The position numbers were made by a program, and so were the translations under genes. Below the pieces are notes generated by a model, which saw only the letters and a list, made by a program, of their open reading frames with translations, ran no database searches and was not told the origin of the DNA. A DNA stretch of 61,420 nucleotides from JBBQZU01 sp038207425 (lineage in GTDB: Bacteria > Bacteroidota > Bacteroidia > Flavobacteriales_D > Cryomorphaceae). This document shows positions 37,153 to 46,000 of this stretch, piece by piece (the first letter of the stretch is position 1; every line of letters starts with the position of its first letter). The stretch covers positions 1 to 61,420 of the forward strand of contig JBBQZU010000021.1 in NCBI GenBank assembly GCA_038207425.1, read 5' to 3'.

Positions 37153-37673
37153 TTCTCAAATTCGCCCAATGATTTATCAAACTCCGAAGGCGTATCAAGC
37201 GCATACCGATCTATGCCCGTTACAGTCATAACATCGAGCACCTGTACCAAATGCTCGTAGGTGGACTCGTCAAGAGGTTTTATCAGCACCACAAGCCCTT
37301 CAGTTTCAGCCATGATCTTCACTACAAGTGAAGTCATCTTTTTGTCATCGAAAGGCATCATTACAGGCTCCGGGTCAGTAATGCCCTTGTACCAGGCAAG
37401 TCTTGATTCAAGCAAAATAAGGTGGAGCGTCTTCGACTCTTTTATAGGTGTTTCTTTTTCTACATCATCCATTTTTGGCTTGGCTGGCACGAGCAATTCC
37501 ATCGCCTGCGGCTTTATGAAGGTGGTGGCAAGCATAAAAAAAGTAAGCAACAAAAAAGCAAGGTCCACCATGGGATTCATGTCTACAGATACCTTGCGCT
37601 TTTCACGCGTCTCACTGCCAGTGGCAGCGCTGTGAATTCGGTCTACTTCTATGTCCTTAAGGCTGGGCAGCAT
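37149..37673 (-). CDS. exbD: ExbD/TolR biopolymer transport protein (second copy)
   Basis: This 174-residue protein has one membrane helix preceded by VDMNPMVDLAFLLLTFFML (about residues 29-47). The conserved Asp of the proton path is in MVDLAF. A periplasmic domain of about 115 residues follows. It works with ExbB and TonB in the inner membrane. It overlaps the first exbD by 17 bases and tonB by four. Two different exbD genes after one exbB is a usual Bacteroidota arrangement. Confidence 0.9.
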   Translation of the reverse strand: MLPSLKDIEVDRIHSAATGSETREKRKVSVDMNPMVDLAFLLLTFFMLATTFIKPQAMELLVPAKPKMDDVEKETPIKESKTLHLILLESRLAWYKGITDPEPVMMPFDDKKMTSLVVKIMAETEGLVVLIKPLDESTYEHLVQVLDVMTVTGIDRYALDTPSEFDKSLGEFEK

Positions 37674-38262
37674 CGGTTTTTTTGGTGTCGGTTACCAGGT
37701 TAAATCTGGTAATATTCAGGTCGCGAAGGGTCTCGAATAGTGCATGAATAGAAGGGTACTTTGTATGGCGGTCGGCATTTACTGCAAATCGGAGGTTGGG
37801 GTTTACAAGTCGCGCAGTAAGAATCCATGCGGACAACTCATTCGCTTCAGCGTCCGTGGGTATTCCGGGTTGATTGTATGGTCTTTGTTCATGTTCGGCA
37901 TCGAGCATTGCCGGCAATTCGGCAATGGGCACTCCAAAACCATTCAGAAGGGAGAAGGTATGCATTTGCATTTCGGTAAATACCACACTGTACTGATCTC
38001 CCATCCGTTCAAGCAATTTTCTGCGGTTGAATTTATTGTCCATACTGAAATACGCTTTGCCCGACTCGCCGAGGGTAATGGTGCAAATGCCGCTTTCAGG
38101 AAGTTTAATTTCTGATGTGGAAGCAGGTATTTGAATCTCCTCGGGTAAATTGGCCTTGAAAGTAGTGGTCATCATAAAAAACGAAACCAGCAGGAATGCC
38201 ATGTCCACCATAGGATTCATGTCAAGCCCAGGTGCTTTTCTGATTGTTCGTTTGAATGACAT
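37657..38262 (-). CDS. exbD: ExbD/TolR biopolymer transport protein (first copy)
   Basis: This 201-residue protein has the membrane segment LDMNPMVDMAFLLVSFFMM at about residues 13-31, carrying the essential Asp, then a periplasmic domain. That domain is longer than in the second copy, with an insertion around residues 105-145 (EHEQRPYNQPGIPTDAE). The ATG shares one base with the exbB stop (38262). Presumably forms a heteromeric stator with ExbB and the second ExbD. Confidence 0.9.
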   Translation of the reverse strand: MSFKRTIRKAPGLDMNPMVDMAFLLVSFFMMTTTFKANLPEEIQIPASTSEIKLPESGICTITLGESGKAYFSMDNKFNRRKLLERMGDQYSVVFTEMQMHTFSLLNGFGVPIAELPAMLDAEHEQRPYNQPGIPTDAEANELSAWILTARLVNPNLRFAVNADRHTKYPSIHALFETLRDLNITRFNLVTDTKKTDAAQP

Positions 38263-39074
38263 CAGGCGGTTTGTATATCTTTAAATTTGCTCAGCAGTGC
38301 GTAATTGGTTTCATCGGTGGCGTAGGTGATGCGGTCAATGGTACTCGTGTAAAAATTATACACTACAATCGCCACTGCAGCAGTGCTTATACCAACGGCT
38401 GTGGTAACCAATGCCTGCGATATGCCACCTGCCAGACCAACAGCATCCGGTGATCCTGCTCGAGCAAGCGAACTGAAGGCTGTAATCATACCTGTTACGG
38501 TACCCAATAAGCCTATAAGCGTTGCGATAGATGCGATGGTGGAAATAATCGACATGTTGCGCTCAAGCAAAGGAAGCTCCAAATGCGATGCCTCTTCGAG
38601 CTCGCGTTTGAGTCTGAAGGCTTTTTCCTCGGGGCGCAAACTTTCTAAACCCTCTATTTGCCGAAAGGCCGTTGCTCCCTTGCGCACCACGTTGCCCAAT
38701 GAACCGCGCTGCTCGTCGCAGGCTGCAGCAATCCCATCGTAATCGTCTTTGATAAGCAACGACTTTATTTTTTGTGCAAATTCTTTGTTTCTTCCTTTAC
38801 CTGCTGCCCTGGCCAAGGTTAAGCCGCGCTCTATAGAATAAGTAATCAAAATAATGATGAACGAAATCTGTAGAATCACCAACTGACTTCCTTTGTAAAT
38901 GATGCCTAGATAATTTCCGACTAAAGGATCTTTTGATGGATCGCCGTCAACGAAATTATTAGGATTCCCAAGTAGGTTAAAGTAGATAAAATACGATGCT
39001 ACAAGTGAAATTACGATTATACTGAGCCCCATTACTGATGTAAGACTTTCGCGCATATTGTTTGCTTTTTGCAT
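38262..39074 (-). CDS. exbB: MotA/TolQ/ExbB proton channel family protein
   Basis: This 270-residue protein has three membrane helices (about 14-34, 60-80 and 165-230 region). The cytoplasmic loop contains RGLTLARAAGKGRNKEFAQ. The family signature spans about 170-225 (ISTIASIATLIGLLGTVTGM, then FSSLARAGSPDAVGLAGGIS, ALVTTAVG). It is the proton-channel subunit that powers TonB. First gene of the operon; a 218-base spacer separates it from the divergent sigma-factor gene. Confidence 0.92.
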   Translation of the reverse strand: MQKANNMRESLTSVMGLSIIVISLVASYFIYFNLLGNPNNFVDGDPSKDPLVGNYLGIIYKGSQLVILQISFIIILITYSIERGLTLARAAGKGRNKEFAQKIKSLLIKDDYDGIAAACDEQRGSLGNVVRKGATAFRQIEGLESLRPEEKAFRLKRELEEASHLELPLLERNMSIISTIASIATLIGLLGTVTGMITAFSSLARAGSPDAVGLAGGISQALVTTAVGISTAAVAIVVYNFYTSTIDRITYATDETNYALLSKFKDIQTA

Positions 39075-39242
39075 AGGACCAATCCATTTTTATTAATTGC
39101 AATTCTAGTACCAATGTAATGATTCATTTCAAGGATAGATATTAAGAGTTTTAGATTTTTCTACATTCGAATTATTATTTTATGGAAATGAAAATCAATA
39201 ATTTGTGATATATTTTTGGCTGCTTTGCAGCAAATGAATGCA

Positions 39243-39250
39243 TAGTTTCG
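39243..39250 (+). promoter_or_regulatory. Candidate -7 element TAGTTTCG before the ECF sigma gene
   Basis: TAGTTTCG (consensus TAnnTTTG, one mismatch) lies 42 bases before the start at 39293. The nearest TTTG upstream is at 39215-39218, spaced 24 bases, wider than usual. The same octamer precedes the CCR-like and PKS genes. Confidence 0.3.
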
Positions 39251-39292
39251 TCTGATATTTGACAATACTCAAAACAAAGTCTATGAAATCCT

Positions 39293-39832
39293 ATGGCAAT
39301 TGAAGATTTCCAGCTCCTTAGGCGTTCGCTAAAAGCCGATCACCGTGTGCAAACTGAAGTGTACAACTCATACTGCGGTAAGGTGTACAACTCATGTCTG
39401 CGCATACTTGGCGACGCGCACGAGGCTGAAGATTTTATGCATGAGGCGTTTATTTACGCTTTCGCAAAAATTGACAGTTTCAGAGGGGAGAGCGCGCTGA
39501 GCACATGGATTTGCAGGATTGCCATAAACAAATGTCTCGATCATCTGAAAAAGCGCCGTGTGAAACTGGAGTATGATGATAGTTGGGAGCAGCGTGGAGC
39601 CGGAGCAACAACTGGTAGTCCCGACAATGCTGATTATGATGTGCAGCGAATTTTCAAAGCGATGGAGCATTTGCCGGAAGGTTGCAGAATTGTGTTTAGC
39701 CTCCATATATTTGAAGAAATGAACCATCAAGCTATTGCAGCCCAATTGGGCATACGTGAGGCTTCATCGCGTGCTCAGTATGCACGTGCCAAAAACAGAA
39801 TTAAAGAACTTGTAAACGAACTATATGTCTGA
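39293..39832 (+). CDS. ECF-type RNA polymerase sigma factor
   Basis: The 179-residue protein has sigma region 2 (LRRSLKADHRVQTEVYNSY; then ILGDAHEAEDFMHEAFIYAFAKIDSFRGES at about 37-66; STWICRIAINKCLDHLKK). Region 4 is at about 118-175 (MEHLPEGCRIVFSLH, EEMNHQAIAAQLGI, SSRAQYARAKNRIKEL). It directs RNA polymerase to alternative promoters. The following gene, overlapping by eight bases, is a single-pass membrane protein that is probably its anti-sigma factor. An upstream ATG in another frame runs into a stop after six codons, so 39293 is the start. Confidence 0.92.
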   Translation: MAIEDFQLLRRSLKADHRVQTEVYNSYCGKVYNSCLRILGDAHEAEDFMHEAFIYAFAKIDSFRGESALSTWICRIAINKCLDHLKKRRVKLEYDDSWEQRGAGATTGSPDNADYDVQRIFKAMEHLPEGCRIVFSLHIFEEMNHQAIAAQLGIREASSRAQYARAKNRIKELVNELYV

Positions 39833-40358
39833 CCTGGAAAAATACATAAACCGAAACAGGGAAGCCTTTGATGGAGCCAATCCACCTGAAGGTCATCAGG
39901 AGCGTTTTTTGCGAAAGCTTGAAAAAAATGAACAAAAGGAGCACCACTCCACCGTAACCTTCTGGCGCGTTGTGGCGGCAGTTGCAGTGATCGTAGTTGC
40001 GGCGGCATCGCTCATCATTCCCCGGTTCAACCACCCTGATGACGTGCATTATGGAAGCATAAGTCTTGGGGAAGTATCACGTGAGCTTGGCGATGTGGAA
40101 TTTTATTACGACTCTGAGCTTGCTAAGGGATATGCAGCTCTCGCAACCCTTTCGGCAAATGATCCTGAAGTAAAGTCGGCACTCGAAGAACTGGAAAATC
40201 TGGGTAAAGAGTATAATTCGCTTGAAAAACAACTTTACGAAAGTGGCAGACACGAGGCAGTGATTACCGCAATGATTGAAAATTTCAGGTTGCGGCTCGA
40301 GCTGATTGAGGCGCTTGAACAAAAGAAGAATTTTACCTTACAAAATGATTCAATATGA
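39825..40358 (+). CDS. Putative membrane-bound anti-sigma factor
   Basis: This 177-residue protein has a charged cytoplasmic N-terminal part (residues 1-45; NREAFDGANPPEGHQERFLRKL pattern common next to ECF sigma genes) and one membrane helix at about 47-65. The periplasmic part contains a long helical segment (about 95-165). There is no zinc-binding HxxxCxxC motif. The anti-sigma role is inferred from position, size and topology; no enzymatic domain is seen. Its stop overlaps the next ATG by four bases. Confidence 0.7.
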   Translation: MSDLEKYINRNREAFDGANPPEGHQERFLRKLEKNEQKEHHSTVTFWRVVAAVAVIVVAAASLIIPRFNHPDDVHYGSISLGEVSRELGDVEFYYDSELAKGYAALATLSANDPEVKSALEELENLGKEYNSLEKQLYESGRHEAVITAMIENFRLRLELIEALEQKKNFTLQNDSI

Positions 40359-41269
40359 AGACGAGAATAATCATGCTTGCAGCGTTCTTACTAGGCAGTG
40401 CATTTGGCGCGCAAGCCCAAAGTGAAAGGACAGTTGAGAAATCGTTTGTCGCAACTACATTGTCCATATCCAATAGCTTTGGCGATGTGAATATTACAAC
40501 GCACGGAGGCTCCAAAATAGAAATGACCGTGGTAATTACTGTCAACAATGAAAAGCCATCAGAAGCTGCGAAACAGCTTGACGATATCAATATAAGCGTA
40601 AAAGAATCGGGAGGTAGAGTAGATGTAGTAACAAAGAATGAAATCAAGCAGACCAAAGGATGCAATAGTTTCAGAATAAATTATACTGTGAAGATGCCGG
40701 AAAGTACCAACCTGATTGTGAAAAACAGCTTTGGCAATACCACCATAGCAAGCGTAAAGGGCAGCCTTGATGTAAAGCAACAGCATGGCGATTGTTACAT
40801 AGGCTCAGCAACCGGTCAAAATAATAAAATCCAGGTGCAGTTTGGCCGTCTCAACGGTGCATTGATCACCAATGCCGACGTAGACGTGCAGCATGGAAAT
40901 TCAACTCTCAGCAAGTTGAAGAATGTGAGCTTCAAGCAGCAGTTTGGCACTTTAAAAGTTACAGAGATTGAAGGTGAAGTGCGTGTGAATACAAGCCACG
41001 GTGCCTTCAAGGTTGAAAATGTACTTCCCGGCCTGAATTTGCTCAATGTTACATCTCAATTCGGCGCAGTAGAATTGGCCAATGTGCCGAAGGATGGCTA
41101 TAGAATTGACCTTGATGGATCATTCTCAACTTTCAAATATTCAAGCGCCTTCACTGTAATTGAGTCCGAGAAGGATTTTAACGATGAGAGCTACTCTCTG
41201 CAAGGCAAAGGGGTAGGAGAGAAATTGATAAAAATTAATGCATCTCACGGTTCGGTGAAGGTATATTAA
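40355..41269 (+). CDS. DUF4097-type secreted beta-repeat protein
   Basis: The 304-residue protein has a signal peptide (1-21, GAQAQ). The mature region is built from short repeated strands ending in SFGDVNI, HGGSKIEM, SFGNTTI, QHGDCYI, QFGRLNG, QHGNSTL, QFGTLKV, SHGAFKV, QFGAVEL and SHGSVKV. The alternation of QFG/SHG rungs is characteristic of the parallel beta-helix DUF4097 adhesin-like family. Third gene of the sigma operon (four-base overlap), so it is probably the envelope effector or reporter of that system. Exact function unknown. Confidence 0.85.
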   Translation: MKTRIIMLAAFLLGSAFGAQAQSERTVEKSFVATTLSISNSFGDVNITTHGGSKIEMTVVITVNNEKPSEAAKQLDDINISVKESGGRVDVVTKNEIKQTKGCNSFRINYTVKMPESTNLIVKNSFGNTTIASVKGSLDVKQQHGDCYIGSATGQNNKIQVQFGRLNGALITNADVDVQHGNSTLSKLKNVSFKQQFGTLKVTEIEGEVRVNTSHGAFKVENVLPGLNLLNVTSQFGAVELANVPKDGYRIDLDGSFSTFKYSSAFTVIESEKDFNDESYSLQGKGVGEKLIKINASHGSVKVY

Positions 41270-41765
41270 GTCTTCAGAAATAATTAAATGCTCCTATCAG
41301 ATTGCTGAGTACCTCTGCACCGTGAAGCGATTATTCAGTATATTTCCTCAATTCAGCAAGAGCCTTATTGGCGCAAGGTATCAGCACTGCATTCACTACC
41401 AACCAAATACTCCCGAAAAGTTTAGATTTATTTAATACCATGGAAATCTGAGCCTGATTTTATCCGCAGCCTGATTTTTCCGATTGTGCCCTATTCAGTT
41501 CATACCTGTACCAAAACTATGCCTACTGCAACCATTTAAAGTATAGGCGATATTCGAATAATGCTAAATACGTGCAGCATCTGGTTCATTGAGTGAGAAG
41601 ATATCTTGGAGACCTGATGTAAGCTATTATCGCCGGGGTAAACTTACAAGGTAAATTTTTTGTAACTGCAATATTCAATGTCCGTAAATCAAAAGCGCGC
41701 GGGCAATTATGTTTAATTATTCATTAGTTTCGCTCCACAAAATTTAACTTTAAACAACACTAATT
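41270..41765. other. Intergenic spacer, 496 bp, upstream of the lipid synthase cluster
   Basis: I see no sustained reading frame, RNA gene or hairpin here. It contains an 11-base direct repeat AGCCTGATTTT (41451-41461 and 41468-41478) and a possible -7 box TAGTTTCG at 41725-41732, 34 bases before the CCR-like start. It is the longest gene-free stretch in the window and marks the boundary between the sigma operon and the FAAL-PKS cluster. Confidence 0.6.
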
Positions 41766-42923
41766 ATGACAAAAATTACAAGCAAGGCCTGGACGCTTCA
41801 CAAAGGCGAAGGCGATGGAACACCGGGTGAGTTGGTTTTCGAAGATTTTACTTTTGATAATATCAATGACAATGAAGTTCTGGTAGAGCCTTTATTTGGC
41901 TGCTGGGAAGGCAATATGAGCCACGCCGTTGATCGCCGACCGGTTGATATAGCCCTACAAAGGGGTGAAGACAAAGTAGTAATCGGCAATGCTGGCTTGG
42001 TTAGGATTCTAGAAAAAGGTGCTAAGGTAAACACTTGCCAGATTGGTGATATTTGCATTGTTTTTTGTGTTGGTATTACTGATAAGTGGGGTTATCCCAT
42101 AAGGATTATGGGCTACGATGCCCCTGGAACTATGGGGGTACTTTCACGGGTATCTAAAATGCCCGGCCATTCAGTGATTCCTATTCCAAAAAACACCAAA
42201 TATACCCTTGGCCAATGGGCCGCATTTTCGCTGAGATATGTCACGGCCTGGGCCAATCATAAAATAGCTCTGCGCTGCTGGCGCTCGCAAATGGAAACAG
42301 CAAACCCAAATGAAGAATGGGTACTGGCCTGGGGCGGCGGAGTGTCATTCGCCCAGGGAATACTCGCTAAAAATGATGGTTTCAATGTTATCATGGTCAG
42401 TTCGGGCGATGAGCGACTTGCAAATATTACAAAGGAAGGAATGCACCCAATCGATAGAAGACATTTCGCAGATATGCAATACGATCCTACCAAATATGCA
42501 TCTGAGAAAGAGTTTAAACGACGATATATTCAGGCCGAAAATCACTTTATTGAGGAAGTACACCGCATCAGCGGGGGCAAAGATATGGCTATGGTCGTTG
42601 ATTACATTGGATTGCCCGTATACCGCATTTCGCTTAAAATTCTTGGTCGACAAGGCGTTATCACCACCGCGGGGTGGAAGGAAGGTATGGTGCTTACCAA
42701 TTACAGAGCCCTCGAATGCATCCATCGCCACATACATGTACACACCCACTATGCCAATTATAGCGAAGGTGTTGAAGCGGTGGAATATGCAGAAAAACAT
42801 GGTTGGCTGCCTGAAATATTGCCCAACGAAATTTACCATTTTACCGATATACCGAGGCTCAAGGAAGATTATGATAACAACATACTTTCATACTTTCCGA
42901 TCTTTAAAATCAACGAAGTCTGA
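41766..42923 (+). CDS. Divergent crotonyl-CoA carboxylase/reductase-like MDR enzyme
   Basis: This 385-residue medium-chain dehydrogenase/reductase is aligned by eye with bacterial CCR/ECR enzymes. Segments that correspond are RIMGYDAPGT near 115 (RIWGFET/GYET in CCRs), the Rossmann turn AWGGGVSFAQ near 188, the extra helical insert DPTKYASEKEFKRRYI before the GGKDMAMVVDY strand, and HTHYANYSEG near 326 (GSHFAN in CCRs). The CO2-pocket His (His328) is kept; the Glu following the aromatic is Asp118 here. CCRs reductively carboxylate enoyl-CoA to alkylmalonyl-CoA; simple reduction (trans-enoylreductase) is the alternative. Adjacency to the PKS suggests it supplies or reduces an acyl unit. It lies 171 bases before the PKS with a hairpin between. 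Confidence 0.7.
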   Translation: MTKITSKAWTLHKGEGDGTPGELVFEDFTFDNINDNEVLVEPLFGCWEGNMSHAVDRRPVDIALQRGEDKVVIGNAGLVRILEKGAKVNTCQIGDICIVFCVGITDKWGYPIRIMGYDAPGTMGVLSRVSKMPGHSVIPIPKNTKYTLGQWAAFSLRYVTAWANHKIALRCWRSQMETANPNEEWVLAWGGGVSFAQGILAKNDGFNVIMVSSGDERLANITKEGMHPIDRRHFADMQYDPTKYASEKEFKRRYIQAENHFIEEVHRISGGKDMAMVVDYIGLPVYRISLKILGRQGVITTAGWKEGMVLTNYRALECIHRHIHVHTHYANYSEGVEAVEYAEKHGWLPEILPNEIYHFTDIPRLKEDYDNNILSYFPIFKINEV

Positions 42924-42942
42924 CCCCAACTTGCGATTGAGC

Positions 42943-42989
42943 TTAGTATTGAGTTGATATAAATCTCATTTGTATCAACTCAACACTAA
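42943..42989. terminator. 17-bp hairpin between the CCR-like and PKS genes
   Basis: Left arm 42943-42959 and right arm 42973-42989 pair over 17 positions with one mismatch around a 13-base loop. It is 20 bases after the CCR-like stop. There is no T run, so it could be a weak terminator, an RNA-processing signal or an operator-like inverted repeat controlling the PKS. Confidence 0.5.
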
Positions 42990-43030
42990 ATTCTTTGAAG
43001 GTTTGAACCTCAGTGCTACTTGTTTTTTCA

Positions 43031-43038
43031 TAGTTTCG
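43031..43038 (+). promoter_or_regulatory. Candidate -7 element TAGTTTCG before the PKS gene
   Basis: TAGTTTCG lies 56 bases upstream of the PKS start, after the hairpin. TTTG at 43002-43005 is the only nearby -33 candidate (25-base spacing). The same octamer occurs before the sigma and CCR-like genes. Confidence 0.3.
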
Positions 43039-43094
43039 TAAGCGCTATTCCGTTGTTTTTTCAAGTAATTAACCTTCTCATTTTCATATAAGTA

Positions 43095-46000
43095 ATGCAA
43101 GATTACACCCTGCCCTTTAACTCAATAAAGGAAGTTCTCAAAGACAAAGCCCTCACAATACCAAACCAAATCGCTTTTCGATTTCTCGAAAATGGCGAAA
43201 TTGAAGGCGCCACAATTACTTACAAACAGCTTTATGATGATGCTCTGGCCATTGCCGGAGAATTGATGAAGATTGCTGCTCCGGGCGACAGGGCACTGCT
43301 GATTTACCCAAACGGAATCGAGTTTATACGGGCATTTTACGCATGTGTGCTGTCAGGTCTCGTGGCTGTGCCAATGTACCCACCTTCGGGAAGAAGAAGG
43401 CTGGGCCGGCTTGAAAATGTGGCAAAGGACTGCGGGCCGAAAGTGGCCCTTACTACCAGTGCTATTAAGGTATCATCTGAAGGTTGGTTTGATAATATTG
43501 AGAGCATGAGCAAGGTAAAGTGGCTCGAAACAGATGGTATTTCCACGACAGTAGAAGTAACATTATCTGAGCTCACGGATCAGCATCTGGTTTTTCTCCA
43601 ATATACTTCAGGCTCAACAGGTAGTCCAAAAGGAGTTCAGGTAACACATTCCAATATTATGCACAACCTCCACATTACTGCTTTGGCCTCCAGATGGGCG
43701 AAAGAAGTGGTAGGTTGGCTGCCCATCTATCACGATATGGGCCTCATAGGGCAAATACTTTATACAGTGTATGTGGGTGGTACTACCACCCTTATGTCGC
43801 CTATTGATTTTATTAAAAAACCATTGCGCTGGCTCCAGGCACTCACCAAGTACAAAGCACAGGCTACGCCTGCTCCAAACTTTGCATATGATCTTTGCAT
43901 CGAGCAAATAACGGATGAAGAACTTGAGCAGCTCGATCTTTCGCACCTCTTGATTGCCATGAATGGCGCAGAGCCTGTAAAAGCCAAAACGCTGCGCCGA
44001 TTTACCGAAAGGTTTGGAAAAGTTGGTTTCACTATCGATAAATTTCTCCCCTGCTATGGTATGGCTGAAACCACCCTGATGGTAAGCGGCGACTACAACT
44101 TCGTTGAAATGCTTACGCTCGATAAAGCTTCTTTCCTTTCCAGAAAAGTTAAAGCTGCAGGCGAAGAAGCTATTGAATCAACCACGATTGAGCTGGTAAG
44201 TGCCGGACCACTCACTCCGGGTTACAGCGCAGCAATTGTTGACCCCGATACCCACGTGGAGTGCGCACCCGACGAAATTGGGGAAATTTGGATAAAAGGA
44301 CCCTGCGTAGCTCATGGCTATTGGGATAGAAAAGAATTGAACAGTGAAGTGTTTGGCGCTTTTATTAAAGATGCCAAAGGTGTTCCATTTGCCGGAAGGG
44401 GCGTATTTCTGAAAACCGGTGATATGGGTTTCATGTGGAATAATGCCCTTTATGTTTCAGGTAGGCTCAAGGAAATGATGATCATTAACGGCGCAAACTA
44501 CTACCCTCAGGATATTGAGGCTACCATACAGGCTACCAATGATGCCCTGCAGAGCAATGCAGGAGCCGTATTCTCAGTGGAAGATGAAAATGGCAAGGAA
44601 CAACTCGTAGCCTTTCAGGAAATAGCACGTACCAGCGCCGGCAATTTTGATGCGGAAGCCCTCGTAGAAGCTATAAACCGAAATGTGGCGCAAACACATG
44701 AAGTTTCGCTTAGCGCCATAGCCTTTATTAGCCCGGGAAGAATACCTAAAACAACCAGCGGAAAAATACAGCGAACACTTTGCAAAAAACTTTACGAAAA
44801 CAATGAAATTGATGGTTTGATCTATAAATGGAATGCGAACGAGTCCCGCAAGCATTTTGTAAATAAAGCATTAACCAAATCGTCAAATACCACCCTACTG
44901 AATGACCCTCGGGCTGCGTCGCTTCAACTTACCATGAAGCAGCTTATAGCCGATGCGGTTGGTACGAATGTGGCTGATGTTGATAACAATACATCTTTTG
45001 CCAGTTTGGGCCTGAGCTCAATCCAGGGTATACAGCTTGCAGAAAAACTCAGCGCTGAAGTGGGCTTTGAAATCCCGGCGTCAGCCCTGTATGATTATTT
45101 TACCATCAACGCTCTCACCAACCATATTTTGGGAGTGGATGAAAGCACCGATATTGCTCAAGCAGCCAATAATCAGGTAAATCAGGAACCAATAGCCATT
45201 ATCGGAATGGCTTGCAAATTTCCAGGTGCAGAGAATGTAGATGAATTCTGGTCAAATCTGCTGAATCAGGTTGACAGTATTGAAACGGTTCCTGCTGACC
45301 GTTGGAATTATAAAGATGTATACAGCGAAACACCGGCCCCTGATAAAATGAATACCAAGTGGGGCGGATTTATGAAGAATATCGATCTGTTTGATGCAGG
45401 TTTTTTCGCCATTTCACCGCGCGAAGCCGAGCAAATGGATCCACAACAACGCATTATGCTTGAGCAAACACAAGTGCTCTTTGAATCTGCAGGCTATGCC
45501 GCTGAATCTTTGAAAGGGAAGGACATCGGTGTGTTTCTCGGAATATCGCACAGCAACTATTCCGATCTGATGAGCCATCAAACTACTGAACGAAATATAT
45601 ACAGTGCTACAGGCAGTGCCCTGAGTATTGCGGCCAACAGGGTATCCTATGCCTTCGATTTTCAAGGCCCAAGCGTGTCAGTTGATACTGCATGCTCATC
45701 ATCGCTAGTGGCATTGCATCAGGCAGTGAAATCTATCAGAAATGGGGAATGCTCAATGGCAGTGGCCGGTGGAGTGAATCTTATTATCACACCTGATGTG
45801 ACGATGTCGTTCTCGCAAAGCGGGCTTATGGCATCTGATGGTCATTGTAAAACATTTGATGCGGCTGCCGATGGCATTGCGCGCAGTGAAGGATGCGGTG
45901 TAGTATTGCTGAAGCCTCTAAGCAGAGCCATTGCCGACGGTGATCAGATAATAGCAGTAGTTCACGGCTCGGCAATCAATCAGGATGGACGCAGCAACGG

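Noticed and set aside
41451..41478. AGCCTGATTTT repeated twice
   Set aside because: Only 11 bases in two copies; not enough for an array, integration site or regulator motif.
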